From Chrysaora quinquecirrha (taxonomy: Eukaryota > Cnidaria > Scyphozoa > Semaeostomeae > Pelagiidae): a DNA stretch of 64,000 nucleotides. The notes below the pieces were generated by a model. The model saw only the letters and a program-made list of their open reading frames with translations, had not been told where the DNA came from and did not search any database. The position numbers were made by a program, and so were the translations under genes. Position 1 is the first letter of the stretch. The number at the start of each line of letters is the position of its first letter. The DNA lies in NCBI GenBank assembly GCA_014526335.1, contig JACTAT010000032.1:5058914-5122913 (forward strand), read 5' to 3'. Positions 21,975-34,282 of the stretch are shown in pieces.

Positions 21975-24900
21975 ATGGGAAGATCAGCAGAATTAGATCG
22001 CTCCACCGTGGAAGATGATCCATCAGACTGGCCGAAAGAATTTCACGAACTGAGGGTAAGAAAGGAACCACAAATCTTGCATCAATAGGAAAGCAAAGGC
22101 AACTATAATATTGAAGTAGCCTAGCCAGGAGGCACAGGCAGGTACCTAGTTGAGTTGGGCTTGGGCAAGGGGGTCTTTTCCTTTTTCATTTGGCATTTCC
22201 ACTTGCCCTTCCTTACAAATTTTTCAGCACATATTTTTGATTAAGCCCCCCCCCATTGGTTAAGCACCCAATATGTAAATGCCCCCTTGATAAGTGCCAC
22301 AACTGATTGATGATCTATAGTTAGGGTTAGCGTAAGAGTTAGGGCCAGGGTGGAATCCATGTAGCCTACGCAGGAGAAATCCGGCGTGAAGTTTCAAAAA
22401 TTTTTGGCGTACTGGCGTGAATGTTTCAGAAGAACAATAGAAAGAATTACTTTTTTCCTAATAGAACAATGGATCTATTGTTTCTATTGGCGTGAAAGCA
22501 GTTTTCATTGGCGTAATCTCTGGCGTGGAGATTGCATGGATTCCACCCTGGAGTTAAGGTTTAGGGCAAGGGCAAGAAGTTCTGTCATGCAGATCATGTA
22601 CCATGAATCCCCGAATTAGCCCCTCAAATAAGCCCTCCCTTCTTATTTGCCCCACCCAACAGTGAGAATTGGTTAATAAGCCCCCTCAAATAAGGGCCAG
22701 CTCGTGACATAAGATAAGGGCCAAGGGACTTAATTGAGGTATACACCATCACTTTTATCGTTTTGCTAAAAGTTATGAATAACATTGTCTTTGCAGATTT
22801 TGGACAATCTACTGAGATGCTCAATCTGCTTTGAGTATTTTAATATTGCAGTTCTGGCAACAGGATGTTGTCATAATTGTAAGTTTTATATTTTATCAAG
22901 TTAAAAGTGCAATAAGGTGAAATGAGCAAGCTAGGCACTAAGATCTCAGAAGGAGTCAAAGAACTATCAAGACCTCAACAGACAATTTGGCAAAAGATGG
23001 CATCAGGGGCATTTGACCATCATGATGTATTGTGTTTTAACACAGATTTTCCATATGAATTCCGCTATATAAGAATGCAATGAATTATGATCAAATGCCT
23101 CCGGCACCATCTTTTGCAGAATTGTCTATCCAAACAAAGCCTTGAACCCTGTTTCTACTTTACTTATCATCTTGGATGATGGGGACATATCCCAATCTTT
23201 GCTATGGGGATGCCTGCAATGATATTGGAGCACATTTTTAAGCATGTTGCCATTGATTGCGTCAACTGGGACAGATCAGAAAAAATTACAATTGGTTCAA
23301 CAATTGTGAGTGATGCCATCCATCCATGTTTCTTATGATGAAATGGAAATATGAATTTAGACCTAGACGTGGTATGAGAACATGTTGTTACTGCTGATGG
23401 CATTGACTTGCTTTAAAAACATGTTACCATATATAAGTGCTAGACACTTACAATAACGATTGCTTGAGGATTTTCCTGTGTCCTCATCACCCTTGTCACT
23501 TATGATTATTGATCAATGAAACTTAATTTTCACCAGATTACTCTCATATTATTGCTCTTTTATTTTGATTTTCTTTCTCCTATTTCAGATTGTTCATTGT
23601 GTGCAAGAAAGTACATAACATTTAAAGCTCAATGCCCTTCCTGCCCTGCTGTAAGTAAAATCTAAATTTTTATTTCCAATAGCTACTTTGAATAACTTTA
23701 TGAAATCAAAAGAATTTCAGAGCATTCTTGGTCAAGTTCAAACTTTTAATTTTAGGAAATGCACCCAAAAGACCTGAAGTGCAATAGAGTGCTGGATGAG
23801 ATTGTTAAAGTGTTTAATATGTTGAGGTAAAACATTTTGTTAATGTTCAGTTGATTGATGTGTATTGATTTATTGATTGAGTGATTCATTGATGATTGGT
23901 GATGACTGATTGAGTTGTGGTCTGTGATTGATAAATTCATACTTAGTGATTGATTGATTCATAATCAGTGGTTAATTAATTCATGATCAGTAATTGATTG
24001 ATTCATAATTAGTGATTGATTAATTCTTAATTGGTGATTGATTGATTCATAATCAGTGATTGATTGATTCATACTTAGTGATTGATTGATTCATAATCAG
24101 TGGTTAATTAATTCATGATCAGTAATTGATTGATTCATAATTAGATAATTAGTGATTAGTGAGTGCCTAATTTCCTAGGCCTAATTACTAAAACGCAGAC
24201 ACACAGACTTGAAATGCTAAGTCCCCGAAGTCTGTATGGTCTGCATTTTGGACCTGGCCGATTGATGATGGTTGATTGATTGATTGTTTGATTTATCAAT
24301 TACTGATTATTGTTGATCTTCAACTTGCTATTGACTTGGTAGCATTGCACAATTTCTCAATCACCTTGTTGATTACTGAGTTGATTGCTGAGTTGATCTA
24401 TGATGATCAATCAATCTTTTGAATCTTGGTCATTGTTTGATTACTTTTATTACCTTCTTGGTGTATTTTCAGACCAAAATTATTGAAGATTTTAAAAGAA
24501 CACAATGAAATGCTCAAAGGAAAGAATATTCAAAATCCAACGATTTCAAAGTCTCCATATGCTAGAGCATCGTCTACAAGAAGACGGGTAAGCAGAATAA
24601 AACATGTCTTAACTTTCAGTATCTCTAAGGGTTTATGATTTTCTCTAATAAAATATCCCCGTTTAGCAACTGAAAACTGACCAAGATGCTGGATAATTCC
24701 ACAAGAGGTGGCATGACCGAGTGGTCAATGCATTGCAAGCAAAAAGCAAGCAAGCAAGCAACTTTTATTTAGTAATGCAGTTCAGGTGTTCTGGCAGCTA
24801 TACTAATGTTGTCCTGCAGTTTGTGCCCCAGACTGATATTCTGTTACGCTAGAACGAATACCCTGGGCTTTCATTACCAACAGATCGCATCGTTAGACGC

Positions 24901-27900
24901 CCGACAGCATTAAAATTTTTCGAAATCACAAGATATCGAGTTTTCGATGCGAAAATCTTATAAAGCATCCAAAACTTCGTCTAGGTACAAAGTTTCACTG
25001 TCCTAGCACTTGTGTTTTTAATTTTATGAGCATTATAAGTTCCCAATTTCATAAAGGTGTGACCGCAAAAAATAAACTTGGTGAAACTTTTTACCCCAAT
25101 GGATCTAAGCCCTTATAAAATCCTAAACTTTGAGCGCTCTTAAAGTTGATAATACAAGCGCTGAGATGGTAAAACTTTGCACCTACTCTATTTCTTGGGT
25201 GCTTTATACGATTTTTGCATCGAAAAATTGATATCTGGCGATTTCAAAAAATTACAATTCCGCCAAAGTGATGTACTTCGGAAGGATTGGACATCGCAGT
25301 TGACTGTAGGTCTTTTCACCACTTGACTTCACTTCATACTACAGTTGACATCCGCTATCTCAAACTCTCAAGGGAAACTGGAATTTGTTCGAGATAACGA
25401 ATGTTCGAAACAACGGATGCCTCATATAAATATAAAAAATTATAGTTTTTAAGTCAGAAAAGGAACCCCTATTAACATGCAGGGTTACTGATCCCAAATT
25501 TCATCATCCCTACTATTGGTGAAATTGAGATAATGGCGATGCAGCACATCTCGAAAGAGAACAGCTTCATCTATTGTGTACATGGGCAGCATATCACTTA
25601 GCTGCTACCATTCCCGCTCCGCTAGGCGAACTTATACATATTTTCAGGCTGTCTCTTTATCAAGTTCAGCAGGAAATTTGGCAATGTTCGAGATAAAGAG
25701 CAGGTTTTCCTCCATGGGAAATCAAAAATGCTTCGAGACAGCGAATGTTCGAGATAACGGGGTTCGAGATAGCGGATGATTTTTCTATACAAACCCTTAT
25801 ACCAAAACGAGGGGAAATGGAAAATCGTTCGAGATAGCGAATGTTCGAGATAGCGGGCAGTCGAGATAGCGGATGTTAACTGTAATTGGTCGCTTCTTCA
25901 TACTATTCCTCTTTTTCTTAGGACCAAGCCACGGTAAAAAGATCAGAAAACATACAAGTGCTTCCAGAACAAGCAACAGGATACTGCAGTAATACAAGTG
26001 ATGACGATTTCGTTATGCATCGTTCTCGTGTATTGAATCACAGTTCTGATTTCCTAAGTGGAAGTAGCACTACTACTTTGACTGGATCTGACGTTGAATC
26101 GTCGAATGAAAGTTGTAATTCATCTACAGTGATAAAGAAGCATAACGATGCTGGTAGGTTTGTATTTAAATACGCTCTTTTTGATAAGCAACTTGACAAA
26201 GAGCCAGCCCTCAAACTTTCTTAATATTTTTTGATGTTTCAGACCTGAGTATAGCTTTTCGTTGATCCTCAAGATTGTAAACATTTTCGAAACTATTAAA
26301 GATTTTTCATCTGATGATCAGAGTATGATATCAGCAAACTAACCCGTTAAGAGAAACTCAACAAAACAGCAGCCTTGTGCCTTTTATACAATATCACTAA
26401 TTAGAAAAGAGGCGTATCGTGTGTAAGTTCCTTGCAAAGAAACGATCAAACATTGTTTGTCAAGCATTTTAAATTGACCTGTCAAACAATATTTGCTATA
26501 ATATAATATCATTTGCTATCAGATATCCTTCAGAGATCAAAGAATGCTTGAAATTTGAAATTTGCTCATCAAGCAATATTTGAACGTTTGGCCAGATCAT
26601 AAAACATTGCTTGACAAACAAAATAAGCTAAGTTTGTTAAGCAATGTTTTGAAGAAAAACCTTAAACTTTTTGCTCGTGCGTTCAAAGGATGTTTGACCA
26701 GAAATGTTTTGCGACGTGGCCAAACGGTAAAACACTTTTCTTGACAAGCAAATTTTAAGTGTTTCACAAACAATGTTTGATCGTTTGGCCAGTGCATAAT
26801 GTTGACAGACTTACAGTACTTATCTTTTCCTTATTTATTAACTGTATATTAAATCTAAACCCTTCTTCTACAGCTTGCTGCCCTGTTTGTGGTAAAAGTT
26901 TTCCCCTGAGACAAATTAATTCTCATCTCGATATCTGCTTGGGTAAAAATGAGAGACAAAAACGACAAGGCAAGAAAATTTAATTTTGTGTATTCTTTAA
27001 CCGTATTACTTAGATTTAACGCACATTCTTTTAAAGGCTCCCTGGAATAAAGCACCGCTCTAAAACGTGAGTTGTTTAATTAACGACCCACAGATGCTTA
27101 ATACACTTTAACAAGCAACTGGTCAATAAGCAACTAGGGTGAGATTTTGTTAAAATTTTTGGTGAAATAGCTTTCTTTATACTGTACATCATTCCAAACT
27201 TGTCAATTGCATTGAAAAGCCAGAAAAGAGCCAAAATAGGTTTTAGGGGGGTACCAGTCATTCTTTGAGGACTGAAATACTCAGTATTTCGTTAAACAAC
27301 TCCTGAGGGCTGGACCGAAGTCCAGTTGCTTATTGAAAAAAAGTTTAATCGTTTGCATCGATGATGCATGAAGAAAATAAAACGAGAAAAATAAACAGTA
27401 TTTTGTGGAGTACCCGAACAGCGTGAGGTCAAAATAATGTTTAAGCGCTTATTTACAGAAAGTTCGAATAAGCGTGGATAATGCTTTTGCTTGTAAAGTT
27501 TAAATGTTTGACTAAACAATGTTTAATTTTTTGACAATGGCCTAACTATGTTATAAAATGCTTCCTTTTCTAACTCAATTCTAAGATTAAGAATTTTTGT
27601 ACTTTGGTTTCATATTCAAACCAAATCCGACCAAATCAGCCATTTTTTTCTCTCTACAGAAGCAAATCAGCGACCTGTAGGGCTTCTCAGAGTTCAAGTC
27701 AAAGTCAGAGAAAAACTAGAAGACAAGATTTCGACACACGAGATAGAATGAATCCCACAGGTTTTGAAGAGCAGAGGAGAAAAGAGGAAACTTCAGCAAA
27801 AGATATTAAAAATCAGCAATTACTTGAGAATATCAACGCAGGCCGTCAAGATGAAACTGAAGAAACTTCGGTGGACGAAACTATTTCAGATATAAAAAGA

Positions 27901-30900
27901 GAATCACAGAATAGAATGGAAAATGTTGTCATGAAAAGAAGTGCTTCTAATCAGCTTCTGTAAGTAGATACCATGCGTACTAATTCAATAAAACCCTCTT
28001 CTTTTATAGTTCCCCTTCAATTAACGCCTCCACTTAAGGCCTAGCTAAACTAGGGGACATGTGGCGACAAAAATGTCCCCTCAGTGTCTCCCAGTTTAGC
28101 CACCTCAGAAACTTTGTAGCGCGTGACAAACTTTGTAGCAAGAGACCCGCAAATATTTCTGGGAGACAACAAAAACCTTTCATGTTGCTCGCTTGCCACT
28201 CGCATGTTTAGCCTCCCTAGCAGACACGCCAAATACAATGCCTCGCGTGACATGTCTCCTAAATTTTTCCAGAGGTTAAGTTTTCCTTGATTTAACGCGT
28301 CTTCTTAAGCTTTGATTGTGCAGCAAGAACTCCAACTCAGGATTTTTCTATTTCTTTCTGTTTAGGCCAATTGAATTTCTGCAAATGCAATGCATTTTAT
28401 TATATTGCTTTTGTTCTACGAAATTGCCTACACGCATTCAGAAATATTTTTCTATAGGCCCGCTGAAACTGCAGAAAAGCGAAAAAAGCTCCCACAACTT
28501 GTCCTAAGTGGCCTTACTGATAAACAAGTCAGAGCAAAACTCAAAGTCCATGGACTTTCTTCTCGAGGTGATAAAAAGGTAAATGAACTATATTTATGGT
28601 TGCTGGTGTTGAAATTGAGCCACCCGAGTCTTCAAAGCACTTATAGTAATAATCATAATCGCTTTCGTCGCCAATGTGCGAAGCGACAGAGGTCTTATTT
28701 TAAAGGAAATAGCTGTTATTGCGCGTGATTAAGCAGGGTCGTTCTTCAAGCACGTGGACTCTTTAAGTAGTTTAATTGCACATTCCGCTGTATCCCGCTA
28801 GCTGATTGGTGCTCAAGACACCATGCCGATCGAGCTTCAACTTTCTTATTGGTCCATTTCGATCCACATCTGGGAATAATTCCGCCTTAAGGCCCATTTC
28901 CACATCGTTCGCATTCGCTGTTTGCTGTTCGCTGGCCATCATAAAAAAGGCGAACGCGAAGCGATTTTTATTTCCGCTGCAAGTCAAGCTCAAGCTTTCG
29001 CAAAAGTTTTACTTTGTTTATCACCTAAAATCGATCACGAAGGCTGTATTTTGTTGGCAAGCGAGCGGCGAATTGCAAATTCGTTAGCGAACAGCGAATG
29101 CGAACGAAGTGGAAATGGGCCTTTAGTCGACTGTTCCTATCTGTTTCTGGCATTCATACGCTGACGAGTGTCAGACAAAAAAGTCTTTTAAGTATGCCCG
29201 AAAATGTTTCCGCTGTTTATCGCAATTTTTTCTTATTGATTTGGCTTAATAGACAGAGGCTTATTCCAAACTTGCTTTGGGCTGACTTAATTTCAGCTGG
29301 GAAAGAGTTCCAGATTTTTGGCCCTTGGAAGCTTATGGTTTTAATGCCATAGTTAGTTGTTTCGGAATTCGTAAGGGATTTTTTATCCGAAGATCGCGGT
29401 CGACATGTTTATCAAAGAAATATTCTTTCATAAACGATGGATTCAGAGTGTTTTATATACACTTCATAAACTTTGTATAAGCTTCAAATGCCAGGAGTCT
29501 TATTGTTTGTACACGAATGGGTGTCTGTTTTGATTTAGCAAGCAGCATCTCATATGATGATGTATAATCAGAGCAAAACTTTTCTAATTAATCAAGACTA
29601 CCCTACTGCATAGAATCCACACCAATTGTCACATTTGTATTTCTGGTTCCATTCAATTGAAACAACTAGAACTATTTTAAATTGCCAATTTTTTGTTACA
29701 GACATTACAGAACAGACTGAAGAACTTTATTCTGTTATATAATTCTCAGTGTGATGCTGTTAACCCTATGTCAGGTATGCCTTTCATTTTCCACCAATTT
29801 TGCACGGTATACGACCTAATTCCATTTAGATCGTTGAATGTTGAGCTTATACTATCATGATATGTTGCTTACTATTGCCTTCTTATTGTAGTTTCAGATA
29901 TTGTAAAAGAGGTTGAGCGTGGTGAATCAATCAGAAAGAGGCTTGAGACAAAAGGGACCACTGTGGTATGTGTTTTGAATATTGAAGTTTTTTCTATTCA
30001 TTTTATCAAACATCTAAAATTTGCTTGACGAAAAAAATGTTTTACCGTTTGTCCATCTGGTAAAACATTGGTCGTCAAGCATTTTTTGCTTGTGATCAGC
30101 AGAATATGTTCTGAATGTTTTCAAAAACATTGCTAAGAAATTCTGCTTGTCAAGCAATGTTTTGCACATTCCCTGTAAAGCAAATCTGAAATGTTTGACC
30201 AACAACGTTTGATTTTTTGGCCGGGCCGTAGTTGCTAACTGCTTTAGGACTGAGGTATCTATTAAAAGAATGTTTATTCAGAAATGTTTCTTTTTTAGAT
30301 TCATACATTTGATAGAACAAAAACAGAGGAAGAAAAAGAGAAATTCTGTACAACTTACCGTAAGTTTTTATCATTTCGTTCCAAAAAAGATTCCTTAGAA
30401 TTCCGTACCATTTCGTTATTGTTTGCAAGAAATTTAAACCTGCTATCCCGCAATGTGTTTATCCCAGTTTTCCATATTGCCTAACGCCAGCGGCGGCAGA
30501 TTAGAGCGAAAATTTTAATACGTTACTGTACTGCGAATGTTAAGACCGCTGCTCAAGAATTTCGGGCTTTTGTTAACTATGTAAGTTATATGTTTCGCTT
30601 TAAGCGAAAGGTACTGCAAGACGCCGCGGTTGACATGCCTTGATCTAAGAGCATCGAACCCAACTAGAACCTTAGGCGCTGGCCAAACGATCAAACATTG
30701 CTTTTCAAACATTTGAGATTCTATCATCTTTTGGCAAGGTCCTTAGGCCACTGGAAACAATGTCAAATTCAAACTTTGCTTTCATTATTATAACATAACG
30801 CGAATGAGATGTTTCAATCGGCTGTGCCACTGGCAACCGTAAGGTATCCTCAAAGTTTTGAAATCTTGTACAGATGTCTAAAGCTATGCCTAAACTAGGA

Positions 30901-32312
30901 GAATTGTCGCACGCGGCACTGTATTCAGCGTGTCTCCCAGGGTGGCTAAACATGCGAGTGACAGCGAGCAACATGTCCCCCGAGTCTTTTGCATGTTGCG
31001 GAGGCAAGAAATATTTCTGTTGTCTCCCAGAAACTTTTACATGTCTCTTGCTACAAATTTTATCGCGCGCTACAACGTTTCCAAGTTGGCTAAAACTGGG
31101 AGACACCGAGGGGACATTAATGTCGTGCGCTACATGTCTCCTAGTTTAGCCAGGCCTTCAAACACATATGTTTGTAGTACATATGTGTTTGAAGATACAT
31201 TGAATCAGCGTTTATAACCTCAGTAATATAGATATACGAACCCACTTCATGGATTTTCAGACTTGAAGTGTCCTTCTTTATCGACAGTTGAAAAACATAA
31301 AAGCCACTTTGAACAGCTTATTCAAGACGTGAAGAGCAGAAAGAAAAACAAACCATCATCTGATAATAGCTGTAAAGCTTCTTGCTGGATTGATGGGGCG
31401 ACCGGCTTAAGCAATGATAACCCAGCGGGTTACCCAGTGATGAGACGGGATAATGCTGATGATAGGCAAGGCACGAGCAGTGGCCTAGGTTTGAGGAGCT
31501 GTAATACGGATGTTACAGGCGTCAGCAGTAATATTGCCTCCAAAAATAGCAGAAGGACTTTACATTTGTTTGGAGATCATGCCCCTAATTATAGACATGC
31601 GGAAGATAACAAGAATGTAGTGAAGGAGGAAGATCTTTCGTTTTTCGATGAGAGAGAGACTGAAATGGTTTCTGACAGTCCTGGCACACCAGCTAAGCCG
31701 ATTTTAATTGGTGACGAAGACGAGAAATTCCGGTTGTCTTGTAATGATTCTACCACTGAAGGAAAAAGGCAGAAACAAAATTTTGGGGGAAAAAATCTTT
31801 TACTTTCGCCGCTCCTCTCTCCAAGGAGCCCCGATGTGAACGAAGCGCTATCGTCTAAACTGAAAAAGAAACTCGACTCGACTGCAAAGTCTAAACAAGG
31901 ACCAAGCATCGAATCTGCGAGAAAATCTAAGTCGAAATCAGCAAGTGCAAGACCGACTGCAAGCCAGACTAAGGCCGGAGCTAAAGCGATATCTAAAGTG
32001 AAGAACACCGGACAGAAAAAAACTCGGGCTCGGAACATAACATCGTTTTTTGAAAAAGCGAAAACTGAAAAATCGGATGTCCAGATTATAGAAAGGCCTA
32101 TTGCGAAAGTTGAACTGAGTTCCGATAATTCTGAACACAGGCAAGAAATTTCGTCTGACGATGACATGGTGATAGATGGAACAGGGAATCAAGGAGTTAT
32201 AAGGACAGATACGAATGACGTAATCGAGGAAAGTGGACTGGTAGCTAATCCTCCATCACCTTCTGAACTTGACCTTTTTGATAATGACTACTCAGAAACA
32301 ATGGAGTTTTAA
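21975..32312 (+). CDS. RAD18: E3 ubiquitin-protein ligase RAD18
   Basis: Thirteen exons: 21975-22055, 22797-22878, 23589-23650, 23756-23826, 24473-24587, 25922-26153, 26874-26942, 27671-27959, 28458-28578, 29702-29774, 29892-29965, 30299-30359 and 31261-32312. They sum to exactly 794 codons. RAD18 works with RAD6 to mono-ubiquitinate PCNA at stalled forks and so recruits translesion polymerases. Visible domains are a RING (Cys35, Cys38, Cys51, His53, Cys56, Cys59, Cys70, Cys73), a UBZ4 zinc finger (CPVCGKSF..HLDIC, residues about 216-237), a SAP DNA-binding motif (LSGLTDKQVRAKLKVHGLS, about 346-364) and the RAD6-binding helix region (NSQCDAVNP..IVKEVERGE, about 385-445). At 793 residues it is much longer than the human protein (495) because of an extended Lys/Ser-rich tail. 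The tail holds a PIP-like ARNITSFF (700-707) and a SIM-like VQII (717-720). The start of exon 8 is chosen by phase. Confidence 0.96.
22345..22551. mobile_element. MITE with CCAGGGTGGAATCCATG termini, copy 2
   Basis: It has the same 17-base inverted termini as the copy at 21083-21270 and related internal sequence ('ggcgtgaatgtttcagaa'). It lies in RAD18 intron 1. Confidence 0.85.
23840..24310. repeat. Degenerate GATTGATT simple-repeat region
   Basis: Tandem copies of 'attgattgattcataatcag' with one longer internal duplication, in RAD18 intron 4. Confidence 0.85.
24703..24910 (+). repeat. tRNA-derived SINE, family 2
   Basis: It begins with a tRNA-like A box (GTGGCATGACCGAGTGGTCA) followed by 'gcaagcaagcaacttttatt' and a 'ccctgggctttcattacc' module. 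Related copies in minus orientation are at 39880-40150 and 62025-62145, where the B-box complement 'gattcggacccacaacctt' is preserved. It lies in RAD18 intron 5. Confidence 0.7.
24910..25260. repeat. Dispersed repeat F, copy 1
   Basis: It shares long blocks ('ttttatgagcattataagtt', 'gcatccaaaacttcgtctag') with 58075-58470. Both copies are flanked by text complementary to itself ('gatatcgagttttcgatgcg' versus 'gcatcgaaaaattgatatc'), so the unit has inverted ends. Confidence 0.65.
25342..25882. mobile_element. Pogo/Tigger-like MITE
   Basis: The left end CAGTTGACATCCGCTATCTC pairs with the right end GAGATAGCGGATGTTAACTG. TA flanks both sides as expected for a Tc1/mariner-superfamily target duplication. 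Internal copies of 'gttcgagatagcgaatgttc' occur. It is 541 bases long with no transposase frame, and it lies in RAD18 intron 5. Confidence 0.85.
26435..26805. mobile_element. MITE family B (ATCAAACATTGTTTGTCAAACA type)
   Basis: It starts with 'aacgatcaaacattgtttgt' and ends with its complement 'caaacaatgtttgatcgttt', ending in 'ggccag'. The interior is built from further 'acattgctt' and 'gcaatgttt' half-palindromes. This family is the commonest in the window, with whole or partial copies near 19230-19330, 27486-27545, 30000-30225, 30668-30740, 33296-33402, 33838-34086, 34940-35410, 50238-50532, 50955-51215, 57921-58025, 58490-58592 and 59070-59206. Confidence 0.75.
28037..28275. mobile_element. 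MITE family A (GGCCTGGCTAAACTAGGAGACA type), copy 1
   Basis: It begins 'ggcctagctaaactagggga' and contains 'cccagtttagccacctcaga', 'gaaactttgtagcgcgtgac' and 'catgttgctcgcttgccact'. Similar copies are at 30873-31155, 36641-36850 and 37976-38254. The ends are inverted copies of 'tggctaaactaggagacat'. Confidence 0.75.
30873..31155. mobile_element. MITE family A, copy 2
   Basis: It runs from 'atgcctaaactaggagaatt' to 'catgtctcctagtttagcca' plus 'ggcct'. It is in inverted orientation to the copy at 28037 and lies in the last RAD18 intron. Confidence 0.8.
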
Positions 32313-32638
32313 CATTTTGTAATATAAGTAATATTTTTAGAGCAAATATCACACTATATTATTAATCAATTTGTGTTCATTTATAATATCAACGAATCGT
32401 TTGAAATTATAAATCAGATTATAGTTTTTGAGTTGGACAAAACTTCGGAATTGCGATAAACAGTGGATGCCCGAAAGTGTTTTCGTTGTTTATCGCAATT
32501 CTTAAATCAGTATATGTCATATATTTTTTAATTATGTGTTTGTTGCAAAAATCGCGCATGCGTCCCAGCTTCTTTCCCCGCTATTGCTGTATTTACCTAA
32601 AAAATCTTGTCTGTATTATGGATGTTCTCTACTATATT

Positions 32639-32725
32639 GCTCGGATGATCCTCGCTGGTGCGGGGTACAGGCTTCAAACCTGTGGCCGATTAGCGTCGGA
32701 GTGGTTCGATTCCACCTTCTGAGCG
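32639..32725 (+). tRNA. Selenocysteine tRNA, anticodon TCA
   Basis: An 87-base sequence matches the metazoan tRNA-Sec layout. There is a nine-pair acceptor stem (GCTCGGATG with its 3' partner, including the T-T mismatch also found in vertebrates). The anticodon arm is ACAGG-CTTCAAA-CCTGT with TCA in the loop. A long variable arm follows (GGCCGATTAGCGTCGG), then a T arm with GTTCGATTC, and a G discriminator. CCA is not encoded, as usual in animals. tRNA-Sec is charged with serine, converted to selenocysteine and read at UGA with a SECIS element. It stands as a single gene 0.3 kb downstream of RAD18. Confidence 0.96.
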
Positions 32726-33235
32726 TTTGTTTGTAGTCGCCTGTTTGTAATCGCCTGTTTGTAGTCGCCTGTTTGTAGTCGCCTGTTTGTAGTCGCCTGT
32801 TTGTGTTCGCCTGTCTGTAGTCGCCTGTTTGTGTTCGCCTGTTTGTAGTCGCCTGTTTGAAGTTGCCTGTTTGTAGTCGCCTGTTTGTAGTCGCCTGTTT
32901 GTAGTCGCCTGTTTGTGTTCGCCTGTTTGTAGTCGCCTGTTTGTAGTCGCCTGTTTGTAGTCGCCCGTTTGTAGTCGCCCGTTTGTAGTCGCCCGTTTGT
33001 AGTCGCCCGTTTGTAGTCGCCCGTTTGTAGTCGCCCGTTTGTAGTCGCCCGTTTATAGTCGCCCGTTTGTAGTCGCCCGTTTGTAGTCGCCCGTTTGTAG
33101 TCACCTGTTTGTAGTCACCCGTTTGTAGTCGCCCGTTTGTAGTCGCCTGTTTGTAGTCACCTGTTTGTAGTCGCCTGTATGTAGTCGCCTGTTTGTAGAC
33201 TCCTGTTTGTAATCTCCTCTTTGTACTATGTAGTT
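32726..33235. repeat. 14-bp minisatellite abutting tRNA-Sec
   Basis: About 36 copies of TCGCCTGTTTGTAG and variants begin within two bases of the tRNA 3' end. A long minus-strand open frame of TGDYKQATTN-like repeats is a by-product of the 14-base period. Confidence 0.95.
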
Positions 33236-33837
33236 TGTAGACATTGTCGGCTATTACTCTTTGATGTTTCTTGTTACCGTTCTCCGTTGCTGAACAGATG
33301 ATCAAACATTTTTGTCCAACATTTGCAAAGTTTTTCAAACTATCAAACATTGTGTTTTACAAGCAAATCTCAAATGTTTGACAAACAATGTTTGATCATT
33401 TTGATGCTATAAAAGCAATACTTTAGCGAATTCGGGGGTGGTTTTTAAACCAAATGTTTCACAAAAGCAAAGCAAGCGAGAAACGGATGCAAAATTGGAC
33501 ACGCGTGAACTGATAAGTGTAAACAGGTTCCTATCTAGTTAGACAGAGAAAATAGGTAAGAAATCACACATTAATTGCTCGCAAATTCATAAGAATATCC
33601 GCAAAAACGATACATATTTATCAAACTAAATAGATTAGAATCAAATTTGCATGAACTTTTACTAATAATTTTTGGCCAATTTGTAGTCTATTAATCAGTA
33701 TTTCCTTTCACGAAAAATCGAGATCCAAGGTTGATTTGAAACACATTTTTGAACAGATTTATATTAAAACAGCTAAATTAAGATTTACTGAGCACAACTA
33801 TCCCTAAATATTCCCAATCTCTAAAATCTTATCCGTA

Positions 33838-34086
33838 GCTAAACGATCAAACATTGTTGGTCAAACATCTGGAATTTTGCTTTACAAACAATGTTTGACC
33901 GTTGGGCAAGTCAAAAAATATTCTTCAGCATGATTTTAAAAGACTTCAAAACATTCTATGCTTGTATGAACCAAAAAATGTTGGATGAGCAATGTTTTGT
34001 GGTGTGGCCTATCAGTCGAACATTGCGTTTCATGAAAATCTCAAATGTTTGACAAACAATTTTTGATCGTTTGGCCAAGGCCTAAC
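33838..34086. mobile_element. MITE family B copy
   Basis: Bounded by 'taaacgatcaaacattgttg' and 'caatttttgatcgtttggcc'. Internal half-palindromes are as in the copy at 26435. Confidence 0.75.
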
Positions 34087-34282
34087 ATTAGTGTTAAATA
34101 TTTTGTATAGAATTTATTAAGAAATTTCTTTGCTTGTTTGATTTCACTTGACAAGCACTTTCAGTCAACCAAATCTGTCTATACCGCTCATCTAATACAC
34201 AATACGACGGTCTTGGGCTTGTTTTCACGTCTAAAATTTAAATTTGGTTTAGATATTTCTATTTGAGTTCGTTTATCGTCTA

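Larger units (their letters stand above)
32313..34282. other. Intergenic region between convergent RAD18 and SEC13
   Basis: Apart from tRNA-Sec and its minisatellite, this holds a copy of dispersed repeat D (32430-32500) and MITE family B copies (33296-33402, 33838-34086). The rest is AT-rich with no exon-like stretch. Confidence 0.6.

Noticed and set aside
31589..32167. A 192-codon minus-strand frame opposite the RAD18 tail
   Set aside because: It is the antisense shadow of the last RAD18 exon. It has no start context or splice support, and the sense frame matches exon phase.
32726..33235. CRISPR-like array
   Set aside because: Units are 14 bases with no unique spacers in a eukaryotic genome; it is a minisatellite. 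The same holds for the 28-base arrays at 10 kb and 45 kb.
32616..33350. A 244-codon minus-strand frame of TGDYKQATTN-like repeats
   Set aside because: It is the reverse reading of the 14-bp minisatellite and runs through tRNA-Sec. The period explains the frame.
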